Shown: positions 16,594 through 26,995, counted from the stretch's first letter. The stretch is 64,000 nucleotides of DNA from Bacillus ndiopicus (GCF_000612805.1 NZ_HG964404.1:618174-682173), one strand, 5' to 3'. Program-made: numbers and translations. The notes: generated from the sequence alone by a model not told the origin.

Positions 16594-17421
16594 TTATCCG
16601 AAACGACCAGAAATATAATCTTCTGTGCGTCCATCTGCTGGTGTTGAGAAAATTTTATCCGTTTGATCAAATTCAATCACTTCACCATTTAGGAAAAATG
16701 CTGTTTTATCAGAAATACGTGCTGCTTGCTGCATATTATGTGTCACGATGATGATAGAATATTGTGCTTTTAACTCTTGTACAAGCTCCTCTACTTTTAA
16801 CGTAGAAATTGGGTCAAGTGCTGATGTTGGCTCATCCATTAAAATTACATCAGGCTCAACAGCTAAACAACGAGCGATACAAATACGTTGCTGCTGACCA
16901 CCAGATAAACCATAGGCATTTTGGTGAAGGCGATCCTTTACATCATCCCAAATCGCGGCGCCACGCAATGATTTTTCCACAATCTCGTCTAGTATTTTTT
17001 TATTTTTAATACCATGAACACGTGGTCCGTAGGCGATATTATCATAGATTGATTTCGGGAATGGGTTTGGCTTTTGGAACACCATACCAACTTGCGTACG
17101 TAATTCCTCTACTTCATAACCCGAGCCAAAAATATTGCGACCACGATAATTGATTTCACCAGAAGTTTTCACGATTGGCACAAGCTCAATCATACGATTC
17201 AATGTTTTCACATATGTCGATTTACCACAGCCAGAAGGTCCGATAATCGCCGTTACTTCATTCTCTTTTATATCAAGGTTAATATTTTTTAACGCATGGT
17301 GCTGACCATACCATAAATCGAAATTTTTTGTTTCAAATACTGTATTTTTACTATTTGCTTGCGCAGCTTGTACAGTTTCGTTGCTTTGTATCTTTTGCGC
17401 TTGCTCTTGAACTTGTATCAT
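16594..17421 (-). CDS. pstB: Phosphate ABC transporter ATP-binding protein
   Basis: The 275-residue ABC ATPase has Walker [11 protein letters not shown]-loop region [10 protein letters not shown] (typical of PstB), signature LSGGQQQR, Walker [14 protein letters not shown] and switch His in VTHNM. It energises phosphate import through PstAC. The N-terminal 25 residues, rich in Gln and Asn, are an extension beyond the domain. It lies 12 bases after pstA. Confidence 0.95.
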   Translation of the reverse strand: MIQVQEQAQKIQSNETVQAAQANSKNTVFETKNFDLWYGQHHALKNINLDIKENEVTAIIGPSGCGKSTYVKTLNRMIELVPIVKTSGEINYRGRNIFGSGYEVEELRTQVGMVFQKPNPFPKSIYDNIAYGPRVHGIKNKKILDEIVEKSLRGAAIWDDVKDRLHQNAYGLSGGQQQRICIARCLAVEPDVILMDEPTSALDPISTLKVEELVQELKAQYSIIIVTHNMQQAARISDKTAFFLNGEVIEFDQTDKIFSTPADGRTEDYISGRFG

Positions 17422-17433
17422 TATTTCCCTCCG

Positions 17434-18312
17434 TTAATAACGTTTTTGGAATTTATTACGAATATAAATGGCGATGGAATTCATAAATACTAGCAATGCC
17501 ATTAACACGATAATTCCTGCTGCTGCAACATACTGGAATGCTTCTTGTGGACGTTTTGCCCAATCAAAAATTTGCATTGGCAACGCTGTAAATGTACTTA
17601 ATAAATTCTCAGGCAAGAATTGTAGAATAACTGGAATACCAATAACTACTAATGGAGCAGTTTCACCAATTGCACGTGACAAGGCTAAAATACTCCCTGT
17701 TAAAATCCCCGGAATTGCTGCTGGTAAAACAACTTTCACAATCGTTTGCCATTTAGTAGCCCCCATACCGTATGAAGCTTCGCGTTGCTCCTGTGGTACA
17801 GCACGAATTGCTTCCTGTGCAGAAACAATTATAATCGGTAAAATTAATAAACTCATTGTAAAGCCTGCTGCTAAAATACTTTTCCCTAAATCTAATAAAC
17901 GAACGAAAATTGTTAGCCCTAGCAAACCAAAAACGATTGAAGGTACACCTGCTAAGTTAGAAATATTAATACGAATAAAATCATTAAAGCGATTTTTTTT
18001 CGCATATTCCTCTAAATAAATGGCTGTACTTACACCTAAAATAATCGAAACTGGCGCTACAACAGCCATCAACCATAATGAACCGATTAAGGCAGCCTTA
18101 ATCCCTGCTTTTTCAGGCATACGTGAGGCGAAATTCGTTAGGAAACCGAGGTTTAAATGACTTAAGCCTTGCGAAAAAATACGTACTAATAAAATTAATA
18201 ATGTAACTAAGGCGAAAGCTGTTGCTAGAATAAAAATGGCTTTCCATATTTTATTCATTTTCAGACGTATATTCATACGTTTCATAACAGCAGTATCATT
18301 TAAATATTTCAT
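17434..18312 (-). CDS. pstA: Phosphate ABC transporter permease PstA
   Basis: The 292-residue permease has six predicted helices and the EAA loop (EAIRAVPQEQREASYGMGATKWQTI). It forms the phosphate channel with PstC. Its start follows the pstC stop by one base, so translation is probably coupled. Confidence 0.95.
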   Translation of the reverse strand: MKYLNDTAVMKRMNIRLKMNKIWKAIFILATAFALVTLLILLVRIFSQGLSHLNLGFLTNFASRMPEKAGIKAALIGSLWLMAVVAPVSIILGVSTAIYLEEYAKKNRFNDFIRINISNLAGVPSIVFGLLGLTIFVRLLDLGKSILAAGFTMSLLILPIIIVSAQEAIRAVPQEQREASYGMGATKWQTIVKVVLPAAIPGILTGSILALSRAIGETAPLVVIGIPVILQFLPENLLSTFTALPMQIFDWAKRPQEAFQYVAAAGIIVLMALLVFMNSIAIYIRNKFQKRY

Positions 18313-18313
18313 T

Positions 18314-19255
18314 TTAATACTCCTCTCTGAAACGTTTTGAAATATATTGTGCTAGTAAGTTCATAATAAGTGTGAAAATAAATAATGTGAAACCGACTGC
18401 ATAAATAGAATAATAAATTGTTGAGCCATATCCAGCATCACCTGTTGATACTTGTACGATATAGGCTGTCATCGTTTGAATAGAATCCGTTACAGCAAAA
18501 TCAAATTTCGGTGTTGATCCACCCGCTAGAGAAACAATCATCGTTTCGCCGATTGCACGTGATATCGCCAAAACAACCGATGCAATAATACCTGATAACG
18601 CAGCAGGTAATACAACTTTAATTGCGACTTCAAATTTTGTCGCACCAAGTCCAAGTGCTCCTTCACGGATAGAATTTGGCACAGAGCTCATCGCATCCTC
18701 TGACAGCGATGCAATCATCGGCAAGACCATAATACCTACAACAATCCCTGGGCTAAGCGCATTGAATATTTTCAGCGACGGTATCAATTGCTGTAAAATC
18801 GGTGTAACAAATGTTAATGCAAAGAATCCATATACAATTGTTGGAACACCGGCAAGTACTTCTAAAATTGGCTTGACAATACGGCGCGTTCTATCAGATG
18901 CGTATTCACTTAAATAAATTGCCGCACCAAGTCCAAATGGTACTGCTACTAATACAGCGATGCCAGTAACTTTTAACGTTCCAAAAATGAGCGGTAATAC
19001 ACCATATAAAGGCTCTTTACCTGAGAATGGTAACCATTCTGTACCGAATAAATAATCTGTTATTGATACTCTCTGAAAAAACTCAAACGTTTCAAAAATA
19101 AGTGTGAAAACAATTCCAAAAGTTGTTAGTACTGATAATGTTGCTGCTACCAAAAGTAACTTTGGCATTGCTTTTTCTACTATTTTCTTACCCTTTCTTT
19201 CACGGGATTTCGCAATCATCTGTTGTACTGATTGCTCACTTGCTTTTCCGGTCAT
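18314..19255 (-). CDS. pstC: Phosphate ABC transporter permease PstC
   Basis: The 313-residue permease has six helices and an EAA loop (VPNSIREGALGLGATKFEV). It partners PstA. A hairpin lies between it and pstS. Confidence 0.95.
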   Translation of the reverse strand: MTGKASEQSVQQMIAKSRERKGKKIVEKAMPKLLLVAATLSVLTTFGIVFTLIFETFEFFQRVSITDYLFGTEWLPFSGKEPLYGVLPLIFGTLKVTGIAVLVAVPFGLGAAIYLSEYASDRTRRIVKPILEVLAGVPTIVYGFFALTFVTPILQQLIPSLKIFNALSPGIVVGIMVLPMIASLSEDAMSSVPNSIREGALGLGATKFEVAIKVVLPAALSGIIASVVLAISRAIGETMIVSLAGGSTPKFDFAVTDSIQTMTAYIVQVSTGDAGYGSTIYYSIYAVGFTLFIFTLIMNLLAQYISKRFREEY

Positions 19256-19285
19256 TTGTCGATAAACTCCTTTCCGTTTAAGGAA

Positions 19286-19312
19286 AGAATGTGTGCTTTA
19301 CGCACACATTCT
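19286..19312 (-). terminator. pstS-pstC intercistronic hairpin
   Basis: A perfect 11-base stem (AGAATGTGTGC with GCACACATTCT) and five-base loop lies in the 93-base gap after pstS. It lacks a strong U-run, so it is more likely a 3' stabiliser or attenuator that keeps pstS mRNA above pstCAB. Confidence 0.7.
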
Positions 19313-19348
19313 AAATGATTGCACCTAAATTTTGCAGTTAGTGCATTC

Positions 19349-20323
19349 TTATTTTAATGCTTCTAATGCAGCTAAACCTTTTGTATATTCTTCTGCTGGT
19401 AAACGTACATAGCCTGTTGCTTCAGCCATATCACCAGCATTTTCTAATGTGTAGCGTAGGAAATCGTAAGCTGCTTCGTTATTTTTCATTGCTTCGTTTT
19501 TCACGTAAACATATAGTGGACGTGATAATGGTGCATATTCACCAGATTCAATTGTTTCGCTATTTGGCTCTACGCCATTAATCGCTGCCGCTTGTAATTT
19601 ACCTTCATTTGCTAAGTAGTATGCATAACCGAAGAATGCAATTGCATTTTTATCAGCTACTACACCTTGTACTAATACGTTGTCATCTTCAGATAATGTA
19701 GCAGATTTTACTAAATCTTCACCATCTAAAATAACTTCATCAAAGTAATCATAAGTACCTGAATCTGTACCTGGTGCGTAGAATACTACTTCTTCATCTG
19801 GCCAAGATGGGTCAATATCAGACCATTTTTTTGTTGTGCCATCTTCAACCCATAATTTTTTTAATTGATCTACTGTTAAGTCTTTTGCCCAAGTGTTTTC
19901 TGGGTGAATAACAACAGATAAACCGTCATATGCTAAAGCAAGCTCTGTATATTCAATACCTGCTGCTGCTAATTTCTCTACTTCTGTATCTTTAATTGGA
20001 CGTGAAGCGTTTGAAAAGTCTGTCTCACCATTAATGAATTTTTCAAAACCTCCACCAGTACCAGAAACCCCTACAGATACTTGAACTTTTCCTTGTACTG
20101 CAGCGTACTCCTCTACAAGTGCCTCAGTAATTGGTGCAACTGTTGATGAACCGTCACCTACAACAGCTCCAGTTAATTGTGCTTCACCAGTTTCTGCCTT
20201 GTCCGTCTGGTTTGTGTTTGGTGTAGATTCTTTTGCGTTTTCTCCTTCTCCACCACCACAAGCTGCTAATAATAATGCTGCACTTAATACTGCTGCCTTG
20301 CTTACGTACTTCCATTTACTCAT
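19349..20323 (-). CDS. pstS: Phosphate-binding lipoprotein PstS
   Basis: The 324-residue protein has a lipoprotein signal peptide (lipobox LLAAC, Cys about 22) and a Thr/Glu-rich linker. The PstS ligand loops are [33 protein letters not shown] and [12 protein letters not shown]. It binds phosphate outside the membrane and passes it to PstCAB. It is first gene of pstSCAB-phoU and lies behind PhoP boxes. Confidence 0.97.
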   Translation of the reverse strand: MSKWKYVSKAAVLSAALLLAACGGGEGENAKESTPNTNQTDKAETGEAQLTGAVVGDGSSTVAPITEALVEEYAAVQGKVQVSVGVSGTGGGFEKFINGETDFSNASRPIKDTEVEKLAAAGIEYTELALAYDGLSVVIHPENTWAKDLTVDQLKKLWVEDGTTKKWSDIDPSWPDEEVVFYAPGTDSGTYDYFDEVILDGEDLVKSATLSEDDNVLVQGVVADKNAIAFFGYAYYLANEGKLQAAAINGVEPNSETIESGEYAPLSRPLYVYVKNEAMKNNEAAYDFLRYTLENAGDMAEATGYVRLPAEEYTKGLAALEALK

Positions 20324-20378
20324 TTGTTTAGTCCTCCAATAACTTTCTTAGTCAGTAGTTGTTGTTGTTACAATCATT

Positions 20379-20453
20379 ACTATAAAGGCTATTTGTTGAG
20401 TCAATTTAAATAGAATGTTAAGCATGTGTAAAGTAGTGTAGATGTTTTGTAAA
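20379..20453 (-). promoter_or_regulatory. PhoP operator and -10 of pstS
   Basis: Reading the minus strand, five TT(A/T)ACA-like hexamers lie at 20448-20453, 20437-20442, 20427-20432, 20416-20421 and 20405-20410 (TTTACA, TCTACA, TTTACA, TTAACA, TTTAAA), 10 or 11 bases apart. This is the direct-repeat layout bound by PhoP in Bacillus. A TATAGT -10 lies at 20379-20384, about 20 bases on. Phosphate starvation should induce the operon. Confidence 0.9.
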
Positions 20454-20456
20454 TGA

Positions 20457-20501
20457 AAAAGGCTTCACTATCCTAGACAATTTGGATAGTGGAGCCTTTT
20501 A
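20457..20501 (-). terminator. Rho-independent terminator
   Basis: A 16-base stem (AAAGGCTTCACTATCC and its partner, one wobble) is followed by T-runs. It ends the alpha/beta hydrolase transcript upstream of the pstS promoter. Confidence 0.85.
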
Positions 20502-20556
20502 GTTAGCTAACAGCGTTTCATATTAAATTTACAAAATTGTTTGAAAAAAACTAGGG

Positions 20557-21519
20557 TTATTGAACATATTTCCCAATAAATCCCCAAACTGTTTGCCAGT
20601 ATATATCTGGTGCTACCTTTACAGCATCACCATGAGCAGCATTTTCAATAACTAACATTTCTTTTTCCACAGGTGCAGCATCATATACTTCTTGCAGCAT
20701 TTCGAATGGTACAAATGTATCTGCATCCCCGTGAATAAATAGCGTTGGCGTTGTGCTTTTCTTAACCTGTTCTACTGCTGAAGCTTCATAAATACTGTAG
20801 CCAGCTCGTATTTTTGCCACCGTATTCGCTGCATATAATACAGGAAATTCCGGCAAGCCAAATAAATCATCTAGCTGATAAATAAAAACACCACTAACAG
20901 AGCTGTAGCCGCAATCCTCAACGATTACTTTAACATTGCTAGGTAAACTTTCACCTGATGTCATCATCGCTGTTGCGCCTCCCATTGAAACACCGAACAC
21001 AACAATTTCAGCCTCAGGGTCCTTTGCGATTATTTCATCAATCCATTGCAGAACGTCCAATCGATCATGCCAGCCCATTCCAATATATTTCCCTTCACTT
21101 TCACCATGTCCGCGTAAATCTGGCGCTAACACATTATAATCTTGCTCGTAAAAATTGCGAATCCATCTTGTCATATTGGCTGATTGGCTCGTATAGCCAT
21201 GTAATATGATGGCCCATTTATGATTATCAGACTGCGTATATGCATTTGCTTGCAATTTTAAACGCAGCTTATCATTTGATTCAATCATCCATTTGTCAGA
21301 TTGAACACTAGCTTTAAAAGCATCATCTAGTCGAATTGACTCAGCCTCAGCATCTGCATCAATAAAAGGACTATCTTCTAAGTTCGGATTATCATCCATA
21401 AATTCCTTTTCGTCCTGTGCACTTAATGCATAATTATAAAAATAGTTCCCTACTGCAAAATAGGCGATAATCAGTAGTAAGATGACAATGACACTACTAT
21501 ATAGAAGTTTTCTCTTCAA
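20557..21519 (-). CDS. Membrane-anchored alpha/beta hydrolase
   Basis: The 320-residue protein has an N-terminal membrane helix (about residues 5-24). The hydrolase domain shows HGYTSQ, DLRGHGESEG, nucleophile elbow GVSMGGA, acid in FIHGDADTFVP and base His in NAAHGDA, so the triad is complete. The substrate is unknown. Its start is 13 bases after the small membrane protein gene, probably one transcript. Confidence 0.85.
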   Translation of the reverse strand: MKRKLLYSSVIVILLLIIAYFAVGNYFYNYALSAQDEKEFMDDNPNLEDSPFIDADAEAESIRLDDAFKASVQSDKWMIESNDKLRLKLQANAYTQSDNHKWAIILHGYTSQSANMTRWIRNFYEQDYNVLAPDLRGHGESEGKYIGMGWHDRLDVLQWIDEIIAKDPEAEIVVFGVSMGGATAMMTSGESLPSNVKVIVEDCGYSSVSGVFIYQLDDLFGLPEFPVLYAANTVAKIRAGYSIYEASAVEQVKKSTTPTLFIHGDADTFVPFEMLQEVYDAAPVEKEMLVIENAAHGDAVKVAPDIYWQTVWGFIGKYVQ

Positions 21520-21532
21520 TATGAAATTCCCC

Positions 21533-21946
21533 CTATAATACTTTTTTTACACCTTTAATATGTATTAGTAATATATCACGCGTTTCTACCTTTGATGTTT
21601 GCTTTTTTGTTTTAGGCTGCGTAATATCCAGCTTAATTTTGGAAGCGTCTTTTGGGCTACTATAGCCATTAAATGAAGCATTATAAATAATTTCGCCAGT
21701 TGTTAATGTAACCGTCGCCTTTTTTGCCTCGATTAATTCTTTTAAAAATGGATATGTTGTTAAATTACGTTTGCGTGTAGCGATAGCTAAGCGTGGCTCT
21801 AAAAATAAAAATAGCCCCTCAAGTATGACAACGTATAATACTGTTGTCCCAATTAATAGAATAGGTGATACATTTAATCGATTCATCATAAATGCATTGC
21901 TAATAGCCCCTAAAAATACAATGATATGATATAAAGTTTTTCTCAT
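21533..21946 (-). CDS. Small membrane protein of unknown function
   Basis: The 137-residue protein has two N-terminal membrane helices (about residues 5-20 and 28-48) and a basic cytoplasmic C-terminal domain. I do not recognise the family. It precedes the alpha/beta hydrolase in the same direction. Confidence 0.65.
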   Translation of the reverse strand: MRKTLYHIIVFLGAISNAFMMNRLNVSPILLIGTTVLYVVILEGLFLFLEPRLAIATRKRNLTTYPFLKELIEAKKATVTLTTGEIIYNASFNGYSSPKDASKIKLDITQPKTKKQTSKVETRDILLIHIKGVKKVL

Positions 21947-21977
21947 AGTAAATTCCTTTCCTGCTTATTTATAAAGA

Positions 21978-22015
21978 AGCTGTCCAGAAAATAGTGCACT
22001 ACTTTCCAGACAGCT
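21978..22015 (-). terminator. Hairpin between pbpA and the membrane protein gene
   Basis: AGCTGTC pairs with GACAGCT at the base, with a partly paired upper stem. Position suggests a terminator for pbpA, but the U-run is poor. Confidence 0.5.
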
Positions 22016-22039
22016 AACAGTTACTCTTTTGTCACAGTA

Positions 22040-24256
22040 TTATTCAGTTGCCGTTGTATGCTCCTCATCTTCATCAAGGCGCTCCTCAGAAAACGGCGGA
22101 AGAATTTTCTGTGTTGTTAAGTTTTCTTTCATTCCTTTTTCTTCATACTTTTTTTGCAATTCGAAGTAGTAATCAACCATTTCACGGGCAATTTCATTGT
22201 TTTGTGCTAAAGGCAAACTAAAATCTGTCGTCACCCATGGAATAACTACTGCATAGGCAATCTGTGGATTTTCAAACGGAGCAAAGCCAACATGTGTTAA
22301 TGTAGTTGTATTTGTTCCGAATTTCTCACGCAACGGTCCGTAATAAACTACCTCCGCTGTTCCCGTCTTCCCAGCAGCAGTGTATGGTGCATCTTGGAAT
22401 TGCCAACGAGCCGTACCATAGGAGCCAACGTAAACTTGGCGCATACCTTTCTTTACTTGCTCAATTTCAGCATCTGTATTTGAGATGCGATTTAAAATTT
22501 TCGGCTCAACCTCTTGCACAAGTGCACCTAAAGTTTCACCATCAGAAGAAGGCTTACGAATTTCCTTTAGCATACGAGGCTGTACACGGTAACCGCCATT
22601 TGCTATCGTTGAAATATATTGTGCTAGCTGTAATGGTGTGTACGTATCAAATTGTCCAATTGCTAAGTCCAAAATTTTACCTGGTGTATCCATTACACCT
22701 TGATAACCTGCAAATTCTCCTGGTAAATCAATGCCAGTTGGTACACCTAAGCCAAATTGCGAGTAACCATTGCGCATTCTTTGTAGTGTATCTTCTTTTA
22801 TGCCGAATCCCATGTTATACGAATAGCTTCTTCCACCAATAGCCATTGCAATTTTAAACATATAAGAGTTCGACGAGCGTTCTAATGCCATTAGCTCATT
22901 CATTGAAATACGCCCTGTTCGGTTAAAAATAGAGCTTTTCGGATCTGTACCTGCTAGCTTAATTGGTTCATCTATCATTGTTGTATTTAAAGAAATAACA
23001 TTTTCTGAGTAACCAGTTAAGACAGTGGCCCCTTTCACACTAGAGCCTGCCTCATACGCAGTTGTAAATGCACCATATGAATAATCAATAATATAGCTTT
23101 CTCCTGTTTCAGGATCTTTTTCGATTTTTTTACCAACAACGGATAAAAGCTCACCTGTATTTGGGTCCATTATGACAAGAAATGCACGATCTAATAGGCT
23201 TGAAGCACCCATCGCTTTTAATTCTAGCAATTTCTTTTCAACAACGCGCTCCCCCTCAGCTTGTAGCTCCATATCAAGTGTTGTAACTAAATCTTTACCT
23301 GGTTCACCTGGATATGTCGTCTGCATTTCAACGACTTGCCCTTTTTTATTCGTAATATTTTTAACAACTGATTTTTCACCTTGCAATATTTCTTCATATT
23401 GCGCTTCGAAATAACTTTCACCAACGCGATCATTACGTGAATAATCACGAGCTAAATAAAAATTAAGTTTATTTTTTGGTATCCCTTTGCTCGGTACAGT
23501 TGTACGACCTAAAAGCGCAAGCGGTGATAGTCTGACGCGCTTCCAATCCGTCGTTGTATTAACACCTGGTAAATCAGCTAAACGCTCTGAAACACGGGCA
23601 AATTCATCGTCCGTTACGCCTTCACTTTTAATAATTTGTGGTGATAAACTGTAGCCTGATACCATTTCTCTATAAATTGCTAATACTTCTAAATCAAAAT
23701 CTGTCAGCTGCGCTAATTCTTCATCTGTTATACGCTCACGGATACGACGATCCATTTCAGCATTAACCTGCTTTTCATCAAGCGTCTCGTCGGAAGCACG
23801 ATAAGCTGCTCTTTCTTTCTCTGTTACTTTCGCCAGCGCTTCTTCATTTTTTAATAAAATCCAAAAATCAAGTTTATCGCGATATGTCACACGGTTTGTT
23901 GGCTGTTCAATTAATTTAGCTAACTCAATTGCAATAGACAGCATTTCTTTTTGGGTCGTCGTTTGCATCTTTGTATATGTAATCGCATTTTCTGGCTGAT
24001 TGTCTACTAAAATCCGCCCATATCGATCATAGATTCGCCCACGCGGTACACTCGTATTTACACGTACTTCCTCTGTTCTTTCAATTTCAAGTACGTAATC
24101 TTCCCCTTTGACAATTTGTAAATAGCCTAAGCGGAAAATAAGCGCTGAGAATAAAATGAAAATTGAAAAGAAAAGGACATTCATCCGAAATGTAAGATTC
24201 GCTCGCTGCTTTGCTTTGGGATTTTGATTATTCTTTGTTTTTTGTACTTTTCGCAT
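22040..24256 (-). CDS. pbpA: Class B penicillin-binding protein (transpeptidase)
   Basis: The 738-residue protein has a short basic N-terminus, one membrane helix (about 25-45), a PBP dimer domain (from VPRGRIYDRYGRIL) and a transpeptidase domain. The three active-site motifs are SSVK (within EAGSSVKGATVL), SSN and KTG (AGKTGTAEV). It crosslinks side-wall peptidoglycan during elongation. The C-terminus is acidic. ATG 24256 has AAGGAGG eight bases upstream; the track to 24352 has no ribosome binding site. Its place between pst and yqgE-like genes matches B. subtilis pbpA. Confidence 0.93.
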   Translation of the reverse strand: MRKVQKTKNNQNPKAKQRANLTFRMNVLFFSIFILFSALIFRLGYLQIVKGEDYVLEIERTEEVRVNTSVPRGRIYDRYGRILVDNQPENAITYTKMQTTTQKEMLSIAIELAKLIEQPTNRVTYRDKLDFWILLKNEEALAKVTEKERAAYRASDETLDEKQVNAEMDRRIRERITDEELAQLTDFDLEVLAIYREMVSGYSLSPQIIKSEGVTDDEFARVSERLADLPGVNTTTDWKRVRLSPLALLGRTTVPSKGIPKNKLNFYLARDYSRNDRVGESYFEAQYEEILQGEKSVVKNITNKKGQVVEMQTTYPGEPGKDLVTTLDMELQAEGERVVEKKLLELKAMGASSLLDRAFLVIMDPNTGELLSVVGKKIEKDPETGESYIIDYSYGAFTTAYEAGSSVKGATVLTGYSENVISLNTTMIDEPIKLAGTDPKSSIFNRTGRISMNELMALERSSNSYMFKIAMAIGGRSYSYNMGFGIKEDTLQRMRNGYSQFGLGVPTGIDLPGEFAGYQGVMDTPGKILDLAIGQFDTYTPLQLAQYISTIANGGYRVQPRMLKEIRKPSSDGETLGALVQEVEPKILNRISNTDAEIEQVKKGMRQVYVGSYGTARWQFQDAPYTAAGKTGTAEVVYYGPLREKFGTNTTTLTHVGFAPFENPQIAYAVVIPWVTTDFSLPLAQNNEIAREMVDYYFELQKKYEEKGMKENLTTQKILPPFSEERLDEDEEHTTATE

Positions 24257-24474
24257 ATGAAACGCCTCCTTCCCTTTTACTCCATAACATCCAGTATACC
24301 ATCTGTATGCGCTAGAAAAAAGATAAATACCGCTATTTTGTGACGATAACAACAGGAAAAAGTTGCAAGGGTAAGTTCATCCAAGCATGCTCTTTGGGCA
24401 TTAACATATGAACGCAGTATAAAGTGGTGATTCACCAGTTTCATAGTAGGGTTTGCAATATAATAGCATAGCAA

Positions 24475-24515
24475 AAAACGCAAGAAACCAACTTGATGTT
24501 GACTTCTTGCGTTTT
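24475..24515 (-). terminator. Terminator after the VOC gene
   Basis: AAAACGCAAGAA pairs with TTCTTGCGTTTT, with additional inner pairing. T-runs flank both sides, and the stem resembles those at 10621 and 47614. Confidence 0.8.
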
Positions 24516-24524
24516 ATTCACAAC

Positions 24525-24920
24525 CTATTTAGCATTTTCATCAGGCTGATGTATACCAAATATATTGCCCTCTGTATCTATATAATATCCTTGCCATGCC
24601 ATACCTGGCAGTGCGTGCTTCGCCTTCGCCACTTTACCGCCATTTGCTAAAATTTTTGATTCAGTCGCATTATAATCTGCCACACCCATTGTGCAAACAT
24701 AGCCATTTACTGGCTGATTTACTTCAGGTTCAGCTCCTTGACGTTGCATCAATGCTCCGTTTATCCCAGGCTCATCCTCACTACCAGTCACTGCTCCGAA
24801 ATAAGGCATCCCCGCATAATCGCTCCAATCCTGAAACGACCAGCCAAACACCTCACCATAAAACTTTTTCGCTCTTTCCATATCGCTAACGTGTATTTCA
24901 AAATGAATTAATCGCCCCAT
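24525..24920 (-). CDS. VOC (glyoxalase/bleomycin-resistance) family protein
   Basis: The 131-residue protein has two beta-alpha-beta-beta-beta repeats: HFEIHVSDMERAKKFYGEVFGW and GYVCTMGVADYNATESKI, ending YIDTEGNIFGIHQ with a metal-ligand Glu. These enzymes use a divalent metal to act on or bind small molecules. The substrate is unknown. It is a single gene closed by a terminator. Confidence 0.85.
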   Translation of the reverse strand: MGRLIHFEIHVSDMERAKKFYGEVFGWSFQDWSDYAGMPYFGAVTGSEDEPGINGALMQRQGAEPEVNQPVNGYVCTMGVADYNATESKILANGGKVAKAKHALPGMAWQGYYIDTEGNIFGIHQPDENAK

Positions 24921-25021
24921 ATTCCATTCCTCTTTTCAGATAAGTTTTATCTTGCATTAACAGACTAGATAATTTCACTTTATAGTATTTTGTACTTTAG
25001 TGCTATATTTTTATACAGCTT

Positions 25022-26293
25022 TTACAATGCTTTATTTGCTTTATATCCCCAAAGTACGATTGGTATTACTAGAAGTGCAAAGGACATCCCAATAAAGCCA
25101 AGTGTTGCATAGCTTGAAAAGGCAACGACAACACCTGAAACAACACTACCAAATGATCCACCTAAAGCTACCGCAACATCGACAGAGCCTTGTACCTTCG
25201 CGCGATTATGTATTGTTGTTGAGTCTATAATAATAGCTGTACCACTAATTAATCCAAAATTCCAGCCAAGACCTAGTAGCATAAGTGCAACCACTAGCCA
25301 AAATAATGAATCCCCTGGCGCAAAAGCAGCACATATTCCAGCTATAGCTAATGTAACACTAGCAGCTAGCGCCACAAAAACCCTTCCTACTTTATCTACT
25401 AATATACCTGTACCTAAAGAAGGTAAATACATAGCCGCTACGTGTAAGCCTATAACAATACCAACCGCATTTAAATGACTACCATGACCTTGCATATGTA
25501 CTGGCGTCATCGTCATAATGGATGTCATAATTATTTGTGTTAATACTAAGACAATCGCTCCTACTATAATCCCAATTCGCATTAATTGCTGTTTATCTAT
25601 CGTCGCTTCTAATTTTACTGTTCCGTTTGTCGTATTTTGCATAGCAATTGCCTTCGCTACAAGCAATGGATCTGGTCGTAAAAAAACGAATAGTACTGTA
25701 CCAGCTAAAGCATAGGCAACTGCCGCTAAAATAAATGGTCCTACTAACGTAGGTAATGTAAAGGCTTCAGCCACTTTGCCCATCGTTGTCGCTAAGTTTG
25801 GCCCTGCTACTGCACCGAATGTCGTAGCAACAAGTGCAATGCTTGTCGCAGTTGCACGCTGCTTGTCAGTCGCTAAATCTGTTCCAGCATAGCGCGCTTG
25901 TAAATTTGTCGCTGTACCTGCACCATAAAGGAAGAGTGCAATAAACAATAGCGCAATATTATGTGTTGCTCCAGCTATTATGACGCCTAGCGCACCAATA
26001 CTCCCTACAAAAAAACCAGAGGCTAAACCGTAACGCCTTCCATATTTTTGCGAAACTCGCCCCACTATATAAGCTGCAAATGCCGAGCCCAATGTAAATA
26101 GCGCCGCTGGTAAGCCTGTAACGCTATCTGTTCCTAGCATATCCTTGGCAAGTAATGCACCTACTGTAATACCTGCTGCTAATCCTGCACCCCCAAAAAT
26201 TTGCGAGCATAAAATGACGATTAATGTTCGCTTATAAAGCTTTTGTTGCGCTGTCTTTGAATGAATATAAAGAGCTAATTTATCATCCGACAT
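25022..26293 (-). CDS. MFS transporter, YqgE-like
   Basis: The 423-residue protein has twelve predicted membrane helices and the MFS loop VGRVSQKYGRRYGLASG between helices 2 and 3. A long basic/Thr-rich loop joins the halves. The substrate is unknown. Location between pbpA and sodA equals that of B. subtilis yqgE. ATG 26293 has GGGAG seven bases upstream. Confidence 0.85.
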   Translation of the reverse strand: MSDDKLALYIHSKTAQQKLYKRTLIVILCSQIFGGAGLAAGITVGALLAKDMLGTDSVTGLPAALFTLGSAFAAYIVGRVSQKYGRRYGLASGFFVGSIGALGVIIAGATHNIALLFIALFLYGAGTATNLQARYAGTDLATDKQRATATSIALVATTFGAVAGPNLATTMGKVAEAFTLPTLVGPFILAAVAYALAGTVLFVFLRPDPLLVAKAIAMQNTTNGTVKLEATIDKQQLMRIGIIVGAIVLVLTQIIMTSIMTMTPVHMQGHGSHLNAVGIVIGLHVAAMYLPSLGTGILVDKVGRVFVALAASVTLAIAGICAAFAPGDSLFWLVVALMLLGLGWNFGLISGTAIIIDSTTIHNRAKVQGSVDVAVALGGSFGSVVSGVVVAFSSYATLGFIGMSFALLVIPIVLWGYKANKAL

Positions 26294-26386
26294 GAAACCA
26301 CTCCCTTCCGGCACACTAAGTTAGTACTAATCTACATGTTGTGAGGGCGATTGTAAACACTTACAATGAAGTTAAGGAGGGATACA

Positions 26387-26995
26387 ATGTACATTCCAAA
26401 ATATTTTAAAGTAACGGATATACAGGAAATTAAGCAATTTATTCAGCAAAATGCCTTTGCAACAGTTGTGTCGACACACAAAAATAGACCAATTGCCGTA
26501 CACATACCTTTACAGCTTATATCAAAGGATGATGGTGATTATTTAACTGGCCATGTTGCTTATGGCAATCCAATTTGGCGCACACTGCAAAATAATGACG
26601 AGATACTTGTTATGTTCCAAGGCCCACATGCTTATATTTCATCATCGTGGTACGAAAAAGAAAATGTACCAACATGGAATTATCAGGCGGTTCATATTTA
26701 TGGACATGCTACAACTTTTGATGGCGAGGCATTGCAGCAAGATTTAACAAGCTTACTTGAAAAATACGAAGGGCACCGTGAGCGTCCCGTACTATGGGAT
26801 ACATTGTCCCCTGAATTATTGGAACAAGAGCTTAAGGGTATTGTCGGCATTCAAATTAAAATTGGAGAAATCCAAGCAGCCTATAAATTAAGCCAAAATC
26901 GCCATGCACATGATTACGAAGAAATTATCAAAAGGCTACAAGAAGAACCAGATACCAACTCACACGCAATCGCAGAAGTGATGAAAAATAAATAA
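26387..26995 (+). CDS. PaiB-like FMN-binding protein
   Basis: The 202-residue protein begins MYIPKYFKVTD and continues FATVVSTHKNRPIAVHIPL, LTGHVAYGNPIWR and TWNYQAVHIYGHA. These are characteristic of the PaiB family (split-barrel FMN binding), described as transcriptional repressors in Bacillus. AAGGAGGG precedes ATG 26387. It is divergent from the MFS gene across 93 bases. Confidence 0.88.
   Translation: MYIPKYFKVTDIQEIKQFIQQNAFATVVSTHKNRPIAVHIPLQLISKDDGDYLTGHVAYGNPIWRTLQNNDEILVMFQGPHAYISSSWYEKENVPTWNYQAVHIYGHATTFDGEALQQDLTSLLEKYEGHRERPVLWDTLSPELLEQELKGIVGIQIKIGEIQAAYKLSQNRHAHDYEEIIKRLQEEPDTNSHAIAEVMKNK

Noticed and set aside
17468..18019. Open frame of 183 codons on the plus strand
   Set aside because: It is antisense to pstA and reflects its codon pattern; the sequence is basic and low in pattern.
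22306..22842. Open frame of 178 codons on the plus strand
   Set aside because: It lies wholly antisense to the well-supported penicillin-binding protein gene and has no ribosome binding site or family features.
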